NCBI GenBank assembly: GCA_039807445.1
Contig: JBDHRG010000167.1
Location: 1 to 8,175 of the forward strand
From: JBDHRG01 sp039807445
GTDB lineage: Bacteria; Pseudomonadota; Gammaproteobacteria; Competibacterales; Competibacteraceae
DNA: 8,175 nucleotides
Reading direction: 5' to 3'
The notes under the pieces are model-generated. The model saw only the letters and a list, made by a program, of their open reading frames with translations, did not search any database and had not been told where the DNA came from. Below, piece after piece: positions 1-5,343 of the stretch. A program made the translations under genes and the position numbers. Within the stretch, counting starts at the first letter, position 1. Every line of letters starts with the position of its first letter.

Positions 1-132
1 CACCAGCGCCTCGACCGCGTGCGGGTCCATCCCTCGCGCGATGATGCGGCTCAGACCGAGATCGGAGTCGATGTCGACCCCCAGCACCTGGCGGCCGCCC
101 AGCAGCTCGGACATGCGTTCGATCGCGCTCAT
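1..132 (-). CDS. Xre/MbcA/ParS-like antitoxin, N-terminal 44 codons (cut by window edge)
   Basis: A minus-strand frame starts with ATG at 132-130 and runs open off the left edge (44 codons). An AGGAG ribosome-binding site lies at 144-140, 7 bases before the start, which fixes the start. The visible protein contains LLGGRQVLGVDIDSDLGLSR (residues 10-29) followed by IIARGMDPHAVEAL. This resembles the start of the toxin-binding domain (formerly DUF2384) of Xre/MbcA/ParS antitoxins, where a 'GG..VLG..I.SDLDL..L...G.P..A...L' pattern is usual. In that family the antitoxin gene is normally followed by a RES-domain or related toxin, which would lie to the left of the window. The helix-turn-helix and the toxin are not visible, so the assignment rests on this short pattern alone. 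It is divergent from cas3 and need not belong to the CRISPR locus. Confidence 0.62.
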   Translation of the reverse strand, partial: MSAIERMSELLGGRQVLGVDIDSDLGLSRIIARGMDPHAVEALV

Positions 133-421
133 GGGTGTGCTCCTGCCGATCGCCGGAACAGTTTGCGGCACCTGGCCATGATATCGCATTGATGCGGGAC
201 GACTGGTTTCTTGCTCAGGCCGGACGGCGAGGGCGCGCCTGGCGCGGCCAAGTGATCGACGTCAAGGGGAGATCGCGGCGCTGTGGTACGACGTGCAGGC
301 GGGGCCGGTGCGCGACGACGAGCGCGATGGAAGTTCGTGAACGAAGGTGTCGGACTCATCGGCTCGAAGGCGTGTTTGTTAGGCTGGGACCGGACGCAGG
401 GAAGAATGGGGGTTGCTCCGA
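133..421. other. Intergenic region between the antitoxin-like gene and cas3; no gene recognised
   Basis: These 289 bases separate two divergent genes and must hold both promoters. On the minus strand TATCAT (183-178) is a fair -10 box for the antitoxin-like gene, but no good -35 sits at the right distance. Next to it, CGCATTGATGCG (185-196) is a short inverted repeat (CGCAT/ATGCG) that could be an autoregulatory operator; this is a guess. I found no convincing promoter for cas3. One frame (about 269-340) reads like real protein for 23 codons (EIAALWYDVQAGPVRDDERD and on to a stop at 338-340) but has no start or homologue I know, so it may be a decayed gene or chance in GC-rich DNA. No CRISPR repeat and no good match to the mini-CRISPR seed was seen here. 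Confidence 0.5.
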
Positions 422-3031
422 ATGGACTCGCTCGATCGCTACTGGGGAAAGGCGGCGCAGCCGGATCAAGGAGCGGGGGACGCCTTCCATCTGTTCGTCT
501 TGCACTGCCTCGATGTCGCTGCGGTAGCCGATGCCTGGCTGGACGCGTCCCGCAGCCTGCAGCGTCAGTTGGACGCCTCTGGTCCGAGCGGGCGTGCATG
601 GCTGCTGTTCTTCATCGCCCTGCACGACCTCGGCAAGCTGGACGTCGGTTTCCAGGTCAAGGCGCCGGCGGCAGTGGCGGCCCTCGACCCGTATCCGTCC
701 GACGCGCGCTCGCATCTCCCCACCGGCAGATACTGGCACGGTCCCGAAGGGTATCGGCTCGCTTTCAGGGAGTTGTCCGACTGGCTCGGTGTATCGGATG
801 AGGACGAGCTTTTCGAAGAATGCCGGGATGCCTGGGAGCCGTGGCTCGCGGCGGTCACGGGCCACCACGGCATCGTGCCGTTCGATACCGCCGAGACGAG
901 CGGACCGGGACAGCTGCCCCGCAGCCTGATTCCCCCGTCGGTGCGCGAGGCCGACCGGCTCGCGCGGCGAGCATGGGTGAGGCGCGCAGCCGAGCTGTTC
1001 CTGCACCCGGCCGGGCTCGATCTGCGCTCGCTCCCGCCGAGCGCGTCGCCGCTGCTCGCGGGTTTCTGCTCGGTGTGCGACTGGCTCGGCTCGAACACCG
1101 ATTACTTTGCCTACGTCGGCCGTCCGGTCGACTACCGAATCTATCTCGACGAGCGTGCCGTGCCGGCGGCGCGGATCCTGCGCGACAGCGGCTTGTGCCG
1201 CGGGACCCTCGCGGTCGGCGGCATGCCCGCGCTGTTTCCCGACAAGACGCCCCGCCAGGTGCAGACGCTGGTGGACGGAATCCCGCTCGAGCCCGGATTG
1301 ACGCTGATCGAGGCGCCCACCGGTTGCGGCAAAACCGAAGCCGCGCTCGCCTACGCGTCGCACCTGCTCGCCGCCGGGCTGACTGACTCGGTCGTGTTCG
1401 CGCTGCCGACTCAGGCCACGGCCAACGCGATGCTGGGACGGCTCGAGGCGGTGGCGCCGAAGCTGTTCACGGACGGCAACGCCAACCTCGTGCTGGCGCA
1501 CGGCAAGTCCCGCTTCAATCCCGATTTCATCGACCTCAAGCGCGCGGCCACCGCACGCACCGCGCAGACCGACGAAGCGGAGCGGGATGCCTACGTGCAG
1601 TGTGCGCAGTGGCTCGGGCAGAGCCGCAAGCGCGCGTTCCTCGGTCAGATCGGCGTCTGTACCGTGGATCAGGTGCTGATGGGGGTGTTGCCGGTGAAGC
1701 ACGGCTTCGTCCGCACCTTCGGCGTGGGACGCAGCGTGCTGATCGTGGACGAGGTGCATGCCTACGACCGCTACATGTACGGTTTGCTGAAAACGGTGCT
1801 GGAGCGCCAGCGCGAGGCAGACGGCACCGCCGTGCTGTTGTCTGCAACCCTGCCCTTGCATCAGCGGCGCAGGCTGGTGGCGGCGTGGCGCAAAGGCACG
1901 GCACTGGCTGCCGATGCGCCGTACCCGCTGGTCACGCATGTCGCGTCTGCCGGTGGCACGGTCGCGCTGACGCCTGCACGTGCGCAGCGGCCCGATCCTC
2001 GCGCGGTTGCCGTGCGCTGCGTCGAGACATCGCAGGCTTTTCCGACCGATGGCGTGCGGCAGGCACTGGTCGATGCCGCTCGCGCCGGTGCCCGCGTCGC
2101 GGTGGTCTGCAACCTCGTCGATGAGGCGCAGCGGCTGACCCGCGAGCTGCGTGCGGCGGCGCCCGACGTGGCCATCGATCTGTTCCACGCCCGCTACCGC
2201 TTCTGCGACCGGCTGGAGCATGAGCGACGTGTGCTGGCGTTGTATGGCCCGGAAGCCAGGCACGACCGAGGTCGCATCCTGGTGGCGACGCAGGTGGTCG
2301 AGCAGAGCCTCGACCTCGATTTCGACTGGCTGGTCACGCAGCTGTGCCCGGCGGACCTGCTGTTCCAGCGTCTCGGCCGCCTGCACCGACATCCGCGCCC
2401 ACGGCCGCCAGGCTTCGAACGCCCGTGCTGCACGGTGCTGATCCCGACCGAAGCGGATTTCGGCCGACACCGGTGGGTGTACAGCGATCGCCGGGCCCTG
2501 TGGCGAACGGTCCAACTGTTGCGCGGCACGAAGGTCGCGATCCGCTTTCCGCGGGCCTACCGGGAATGGGTCGAGCAGGTATACGCCGAAGAACCGTGGC
2601 ACGACGAGCCGGCGGCAATCGACGAGGCTTGGCAAACGTACGACGCAGAGCAGAGGGCGGCTTGGAAAGAGGCTCTGCGGCGCACGCGCGAGCGGCGCAA
2701 CCCGTTTGCCGACACCGACGAGGTGATCCAGATCCTGACCCGCGACGGTGATCCCTCGCTCCCAGTGTTACCGCTGCTCGGAGGCTCCGCCGGCCCGACC
2801 CTGCTGGACGGGCGCTCGCTGGCCGAGCTGGAGGACTGGCAGTGCGACGAGGCGATCGAGCTGAACACGGTGGCCGTACCGAAAACCTGGAAGAAGCGTC
2901 TGCCGCCAATAGCGGATGAACGCTACGAAGTTGTCATGCAGCCCGCCGGCTCAGAGACTTGGTTGGCAGAGTACGAACTGGGGAGCTTGCGCTATAGCAT
3001 CGAGTTCGGCTTGGAGTTCGCCGCCGGGTAG
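422..3031 (+). CDS. cas3: Type I-E CRISPR helicase-nuclease Cas3
   Basis: Cas3 is recruited by Cascade once an R-loop is complete, then nicks and degrades the displaced strand while unwinding DNA with ATP. This protein has 869 residues from ATG 422, close to the E. coli length. An in-frame TTG at 413 is possible, but ATG 422 has GGGG at 408-412 nine bases before it. N-terminal HD nuclease: H23 and H28 in HLFVLHCLD, the HD pair H68-D69 in ALHDLGK, H148-H149 in TGHHG, and D220 in CDWLGS. Helicase: Walker A APTGCGKT (298-305), DEVH box (443-446), SAT motif III (474-476), ATQVVEQSLDLD (622-633), and motif VI QRLGRLHRH (649-657). All catalytic motifs are intact, so it should be active. It is the first plus-strand gene and is separated by 355 bp from the Cascade operon, as in E. 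coli, so it is probably transcribed separately. Confidence 0.97.
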   Translation: MDSLDRYWGKAAQPDQGAGDAFHLFVLHCLDVAAVADAWLDASRSLQRQLDASGPSGRAWLLFFIALHDLGKLDVGFQVKAPAAVAALDPYPSDARSHLPTGRYWHGPEGYRLAFRELSDWLGVSDEDELFEECRDAWEPWLAAVTGHHGIVPFDTAETSGPGQLPRSLIPPSVREADRLARRAWVRRAAELFLHPAGLDLRSLPPSASPLLAGFCSVCDWLGSNTDYFAYVGRPVDYRIYLDERAVPAARILRDSGLCRGTLAVGGMPALFPDKTPRQVQTLVDGIPLEPGLTLIEAPTGCGKTEAALAYASHLLAAGLTDSVVFALPTQATANAMLGRLEAVAPKLFTDGNANLVLAHGKSRFNPDFIDLKRAATARTAQTDEAERDAYVQCAQWLGQSRKRAFLGQIGVCTVDQVLMGVLPVKHGFVRTFGVGRSVLIVDEVHAYDRYMYGLLKTVLERQREADGTAVLLSATLPLHQRRRLVAAWRKGTALAADAPYPLVTHVASAGGTVALTPARAQRPDPRAVAVRCVETSQAFPTDGVRQALVDAARAGARVAVVCNLVDEAQRLTRELRAAAPDVAIDLFHARYRFCDRLEHERRVLALYGPEARHDRGRILVATQVVEQSLDLDFDWLVTQLCPADLLFQRLGRLHRHPRPRPPGFERPCCTVLIPTEADFGRHRWVYSDRRALWRTVQLLRGTKVAIRFPRAYREWVEQVYAEEPWHDEPAAIDEAWQTYDAEQRAAWKEALRRTRERRNPFADTDEVIQILTRDGDPSLPVLPLLGGSAGPTLLDGRSLAELEDWQCDEAIELNTVAVPKTWKKRLPPIADERYEVVMQPAGSETWLAEYELGSLRYSIEFGLEFAAG

Positions 3032-3052
3032 GGCGGCGACCCCGTTGCCACT

Positions 3053-3081
3053 CGCTGCATCCCCACCTAGGTGGGGAACGG
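3053..3081 (-). repeat. Degenerate type I-E CRISPR repeat, distal copy (psi-R2)
   Basis: On the minus strand it reads CCGTTCCCCAC-CTAG-GTGGGG-ATGCAGCG. The core TCCCCACCTAGGTGGGGA (3060-3077) is a perfect 18-bp palindrome. Against psi-R1, the fifth stem pair is A-U instead of G-C, with both bases changed, so pairing is kept; the loop is CUAG. The GTTCCCC start, which is retained in the 3' part of a mature crRNA, is intact. The last eight bases (ATGCAGCG against ATGAACCG) have two changes and would be cut off by Cas6e. The two palindromes are 62 bp apart, one repeat-spacer period. Confidence 0.78.
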
Positions 3082-3141
3082 GTCTCATGAAGGAGCACCC
3101 ATCCACTCCAAACACGGTTCATCCCCGCAGCTGCGGGGACA
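3053..3141 (-). ncRNA. Single-spacer mini-CRISPR RNA (CreR/CreA-like candidate)
   Basis: Read on the minus strand this is repeat-spacer-repeat. The proximal repeat ends in GCGGGGATGAACCG, the spacer is 33 nt (3114-3082) and begins TGTTTGGAGTGG, and the distal repeat begins CCGTTCCCC. Type I-E Cas6e cuts after the GGGG of the hairpin, leaving an 8-nt 5' handle. Here that would give handle AUGAACCG, the 33-nt spacer, and a 21-nt 3' hairpin: 62 nt from 3122 to 3061, against 61 nt for an ordinary E. coli crRNA. A -10 box at 3153-3148 places the start near 3141-3140, at the beginning of the proximal repeat. The spacer seed matches a PAM-flanked site just upstream (3174-3187). Known precedents are the CreA antitoxin RNA of CreTA and the Cas-regulating CreR RNAs. 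Without RNA data the transcript is inferred; a decayed two-repeat CRISPR remnant is the alternative, but the preserved structure and seed match argue against it. Confidence 0.75.
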
Positions 3142-3143
3142 GG
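3115..3143 (-). repeat. Degenerate type I-E CRISPR repeat, proximal copy (psi-R1)
   Basis: On the minus strand, bases 5-29 read TCCCCGC-AGCT-GCGGGG-ATGAACCG. This equals the common type I-E form TTCCCCGCNNNNGCGGGGATGAACCG apart from one base at its 5' end. The core TCCCCGCAGCTGCGGGGA (3122-3139) is a perfect 18-bp palindrome; in RNA it would be a 6-bp stem with an AGCU loop. The last eight bases, ATGAACCG (3122-3115), are the canonical crRNA 5' handle. Only the first four bases have drifted, and these lie at or upstream of the predicted transcription start, so they would carry no function in a mini-CRISPR. Confidence 0.85.
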
Positions 3144-3147
3144 GAGA

Positions 3148-3176
3148 ATCATACGTCAGTTTGGTGTTTGTAGCAC
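3148..3176 (-). promoter_or_regulatory. Putative promoter of the mini-CRISPR RNA
   Basis: TATGAT on the minus strand (3153-3148) differs from the -10 consensus TATAAT at one base. With 17 bp spacing the -35 would be GTGCTA (3176-3171), only 3 of 6 matches. Six to seven bases past the -10 the start would fall at 3141-3140, just inside psi-R1. The weak -35 overlaps the seed-matched target (3174-3184), so Cascade bound there could also repress this promoter. A single good -10 box is modest evidence. Confidence 0.5.
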
Positions 3177-3187
3177 TCTAAACACTT
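3174..3187 (-). promoter_or_regulatory. Predicted Cascade operator: PAM and seed match to the mini-CRISPR spacer
   Basis: On the minus strand AAG (3187-3185) is followed by TGTTTAGAGTG (3184-3174). The spacer begins TGTTTGGAGTG. Positions 1-5 and 7-11 match. Position 6 differs, but every sixth crRNA base in type I-E is flipped out and unread. Position 12 also differs (another flipped-out base), and from 13 on the similarity is lost. AAG is the classic strong type I-E PAM in E. coli. Partial seed pairing of this kind is known to let Cascade bind and block transcription without licensing Cas3. The site sits in the cas8e upstream region. Confidence 0.72.
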
Positions 3188-3214
3188 GTCTTTTTCGTTC
3201 GTGCTGCCTAAGCT
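3186..3214 (+). promoter_or_regulatory. Putative promoter of the Cascade operon (including the 46-codon frame)
   Basis: TTGTCT (3186-3191, 4 of 6 to the -35 consensus) is followed after 17 bp by TAAGCT (3209-3214, 3 of 6 to the -10). The start would be near 3221, giving a short leader of about 29 nt to the ATG at 3250. The first two bases of the -35 overlap the PAM of the predicted Cascade operator, which would explain repression. The hexamers are weak, so the exact position is uncertain, but some promoter is needed in this gap. Confidence 0.35.
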
Positions 3215-3249
3215 GGGCCTCGTTGCCGGTGCCCGGTCGGGGAGGCGTC

Positions 3250-3390
3250 ATGTCCTGGGTTCGCGAGTTCGTTTCAGTCGTCAGTCAGACCACGTCTGAG
3301 GGCTTGGTCGCACTGGCTCTGTTGGTCGCTTTGGGAGGGCTCTGGGTGGCCCACAAGGCCATCTGCTCTCGTGGAGGATCACGGCGGTGA
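3250..3390 (+). CDS. 46-residue single-pass membrane peptide, coupled to cas8e
   Basis: I do not recognise this protein. The frame starts with ATG 3250, has GGGGAGG (3239-3245) four bases upstream, and ends at TGA 3388-3390, sharing GTGA (3387-3390) with the cas8e start. Such a 4-bp overlap is typical of translational coupling. The peptide begins MSWVREFVSVVSQTTSE. Residues 18-34 (GLVALALLVALGGLWVA) form one clear hydrophobic helix, and the tail HKAICSRGGSRR is strongly basic, suggesting a cytoplasmic C-terminus. E. coli has no gene of this kind here to my knowledge. It could tune cas8e translation, act at the membrane, or be a small hydrophobic toxin held down by the mini-CRISPR. A chance frame is possible, but the ribosome-binding site, overlap and membrane segment together make that less likely. 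Confidence 0.6.
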   Translation: MSWVREFVSVVSQTTSEGLVALALLVALGGLWVAHKAICSRGGSRR

Positions 3391-4886
3391 ATCTGTTAGG
3401 CGATCAGGGATGGTTGTCAGTCGAACGATCAGGGAAGCGCCACCAGCTCGCCCTGCGGGAGCTCCTCTGCAGTGATACTGAGTACCGCCTCGCGCTGCCG
3501 CGCGACGACATGGAGCTCGCCGCGCGGCAGATGCTGATCTCGCTGACCCAGGTTCCCTTCACGCCGCCGGATGCCAATGCCTGGCGTGCGCGGCTGCGCG
3601 AGCCGATGAGCGAAGCAGAGTACGAGGCCGGCATTGCGCCTTTCCGGGAGTGGTTCGAGCTGGACCACCCGACGATGCCGTTCATGCAGACACGGGGCGT
3701 GAAGGCGAGCGACGCGACGCCGATCCAGAAGCTGTTCATCGGTTTGCCGGACGGCGTCAGCCACACCTTCTTCAACCCCGAAGGCGAGATCGAGGCTGTC
3801 TGCGGCGGCTGTGCAGCGATTGCGCTGTTCAACCAGGCGAGCTGTTGCCCGAGCTTCGGGGGCGGGTTCAAGGGCAGCCTGCGCGGCAGCGCGCCGGTGA
3901 CGACGCTGGTCGACGACGCGAACCTGCGGCGCAGCGTCTGGCTGAATGTGCTGCCTGAATCCGAACTCGAGCGTCTGCTGCCCGAACGACCGCCGCCGGA
4001 TGCCGACCGGCCGGTGTGGACCGACCCCATCAGGGCCGGCGACACCATTCACGCCGCCGACATCGGTTTGCTGCGCGGCCTGTTCTGGCAGCCCGCGCAT
4101 GTAGAACTGCTGCCGGCCGGAGGCGGTGTCTGCGCCCACTGCGGCGCGACCGTAGGGCGGCGCTACGGCGGCTTCCTGAAGGAGAAGTTCGTCTACACGC
4201 TGGAAGGGCTGTGGCCGCACCCCCATAGCCCACGGCAGTGGAAGCTCAACAAGGGCGCGAACGAGGAGCGTTTTCTGTCCTTCACGACCACCGCGCCGGC
4301 CTGGACGCAGCTCACGCAGTACCTGCTCGCACGCGAGGAGAAGCGCGAGGGGCATTCCCCCGCGGCGGTGGTCGCGGCCCGGCGTGCCAACTCCTTCGCG
4401 CGGGGGGCGATGCGCCTGCTGGTCGGCGGCTACCGCAACAACCAGGCGAACGTGATCGAGCGTCGCCACGAGCTGTTCAGCTTCGCGCCGGGTTGGGAAG
4501 ACGGCGAGGCGCAGATCAGGGATCTGGTGGGCCGGGCGCTCGACGTGCGGCAGGCACTGCGCGGTAGCCTGTACTGGGCGGCGAAAGGGCAGAAGGGCAC
4601 CTTCAAGGGCCTCGGCGTCGCGGTGCACGAGATCGGCGAGGCGCGTTTCCTCGCCCGCAGCGGCCCTCTATTGCTCGACTGTCTGCGCGAGCTCGACTTT
4701 CAGGGCTTCGCCGAGCAGTTCGCCACATTCGGGAGCGCGCTGGCGGCGCTGGCCGAGGCGGTGGGCGAGGCGGTGACGTCGCCCTACCGCCACGATCCGG
4801 AACTCGTGCACGCGATCGCCGCTGCGCGGACCAAGCTTCGCAAGGACTTGGCCGCGCTCAGGGAAAAGGAGATGACCGATGTCTGA
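3387..4886 (+). CDS. cas8e: Cascade large subunit Cas8e (Cse1/CasA)
   Basis: Cas8e reads the PAM, opens the target DNA and docks Cas3. The protein has 499 residues, the usual family length. GTG 3387 is chosen because GGAGG (3373-3377) lies nine bases upstream and the frame overlaps the preceding 46-codon gene. Two CxxC pairs (C139/C142 in CGGC, C249/C252 in CAHC) probably bind zinc. SFGGGFKGSLRG (156-167) matches the glycine loop of E. coli Cse1; FLKEKF (263-268) carries the lysine-finger equivalent (K267); GGYRNNQANVIERRHE (347-362) carries the glutamine-wedge equivalent (Q353). These PAM-reading parts are E. coli-like, so an AAG-type PAM is expected here. The C-terminal part (after about 370) is the four-helix bundle. 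Its stop overlaps the cse2 start by 8 bp, so the two are coupled. Confidence 0.96.
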   Translation: MNLLGDQGWLSVERSGKRHQLALRELLCSDTEYRLALPRDDMELAARQMLISLTQVPFTPPDANAWRARLREPMSEAEYEAGIAPFREWFELDHPTMPFMQTRGVKASDATPIQKLFIGLPDGVSHTFFNPEGEIEAVCGGCAAIALFNQASCCPSFGGGFKGSLRGSAPVTTLVDDANLRRSVWLNVLPESELERLLPERPPPDADRPVWTDPIRAGDTIHAADIGLLRGLFWQPAHVELLPAGGGVCAHCGATVGRRYGGFLKEKFVYTLEGLWPHPHSPRQWKLNKGANEERFLSFTTTAPAWTQLTQYLLAREEKREGHSPAAVVAARRANSFARGAMRLLVGGYRNNQANVIERRHELFSFAPGWEDGEAQIRDLVGRALDVRQALRGSLYWAAKGQKGTFKGLGVAVHEIGEARFLARSGPLLLDCLRELDFQGFAEQFATFGSALAALAEAVGEAVTSPYRHDPELVHAIAAARTKLRKDLAALREKEMTDV

Positions 4887-5316
4887 CAAGCCCGATTTCG
4901 TCGCCCTGTGGCAACGCTGGAGCGAGCTGGAGCCGGGCCGCAAGGCGGAGTTGCGCCGGGTCCGCGTGCCCGGCGACCTGACCGAGGTCCCGGCGTTCTA
5001 TCGTCTGATCGGTGCCGATACGCGTCACGGCTGGCGGCGTGTCGTGTACTGCCTGCCTTGGGCCGAGCATGCGAGCGGTGCTGCGCCGCTGGGCGCGTCG
5101 TTCGCGCAGGCCAAAGTCAGCGAGAAGCGTCTGTTCCAGGTGATCCGCAGCCAGGAACCGAACGACCTGATCCAGTTGCGCCGGCTGCTGCAGCAGGCGC
5201 GCCCGAAGGTCGACTGGACCCAGCTCGGACCGCAGCTCTATTGGTGGAGCGACGACAACAAGCGCCGCCTGCTCGAAGACTTCTACCGCATGCCTCGAGC
5301 CGTCGCCGACCACTGA
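4879..5316 (+). CDS. cse2: Cascade small subunit Cse2 (CasB)
   Basis: Cse2 forms a dimer along the belly of Cascade and steadies the crRNA and the displaced DNA strand. The protein has 145 residues, slightly shorter than E. coli CasB (160). It is mostly helical and basic. Recognisable parts are FVALWQRWSELEPGRKAELRR (7-27, opening given here only in part), VPAFYRLIG (37-45), and SEKRLFQVIRSQEPNDLIQL (81-100), followed by a conserved helix with WTQLGPQLYWW. ATG 4879 has AAGGAG (4866-4871) seven bases upstream and overlaps the end of cas8e by 8 bp. The next gene, cas7e, follows after 27 bp. There is no sign of damage. Position in the operon and the C-terminal pattern make the assignment secure. 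Confidence 0.93.
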   Translation: MSDKPDFVALWQRWSELEPGRKAELRRVRVPGDLTEVPAFYRLIGADTRHGWRRVVYCLPWAEHASGAAPLGASFAQAKVSEKRLFQVIRSQEPNDLIQLRRLLQQARPKVDWTQLGPQLYWWSDDNKRRLLEDFYRMPRAVADH

Positions 5317-5343
5317 CCATCGACCACCGCAAGGGGATCTGCC

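Larger units (their letters stand above)
3032..3386. other. cas3-cas8e regulatory intergenic region
   Basis: This 355-bp gap is not empty. From left to right it holds a distal degenerate repeat (3053-3081), a 33-nt spacer (3082-3114), a proximal degenerate repeat (3115-3143), a minus-strand -10 box (3153-3148), a seed-matched target with PAM (3174-3187), a possible plus-strand promoter (3186-3214), and a 46-codon reading frame (3250-3390) running into cas8e. In E. coli the equivalent gap carries the Cascade promoter Pcas and a divergent anti-Pcas promoter under H-NS/LeuO control. I see no long AT-rich H-NS-like tract here, which fits a different mode of control. Neither hairpin is followed by a T-tract, so they are not obvious intrinsic terminators for cas3. 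Confidence 0.85.

Noticed and set aside
129..147. The antitoxin start region (AGGAGCACACCCAT on the minus strand) resembles AGGAGCACCCAT inside the spacer (plus strand, 3091-3102).
   Set aside because: A 2-base gap is needed, the similarity is far from the seed, and much of it is ribosome-binding-site sequence. It is probably chance.
370..383. TGTTTG upstream of cas3 (373-378) matches the first six spacer bases.
   Set aside because: It is preceded by GCG, not a good PAM, and positions 7 and 8 do not match. Six bases are expected by chance.
413..421. TTG at 413 as the cas3 start.
   Set aside because: ATG 422 is in frame, has a GGGG stretch at suitable distance and begins the family-like sequence; TTG would add only three residues.
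356..2635. Very long minus-strand open frame opposite cas3 (759 codons), and others opposite cas8e (3429-4628) and cas7e-cas5e-cas6e (6214-7710).
   Set aside because: These are shadows in GC-rich DNA where stop codons are rare. Their translations are arginine-rich with no recognisable domain, and the plus-strand genes are clearly real.
3053..3143. The two palindromes as terminators of cas3 or as operators of a dimeric regulator.
   Set aside because: No T-tract follows either hairpin. A plain operator pair would not explain the ATGAACCG handle, the GTTCCCC part, the CRISPR-like period and the seed match together, and would be expected to share palindrome centres, which differ here (AGCT and CTAG).
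3165..3173. Plus-strand TGTTTGTAG also resembles the spacer seed TGTTTGGAG (8 of 9).
   Set aside because: The preceding TGG is not a usual type I-E PAM, and the miss is at position 7, which is read. The minus-strand site at 3174-3187 is better on both counts.
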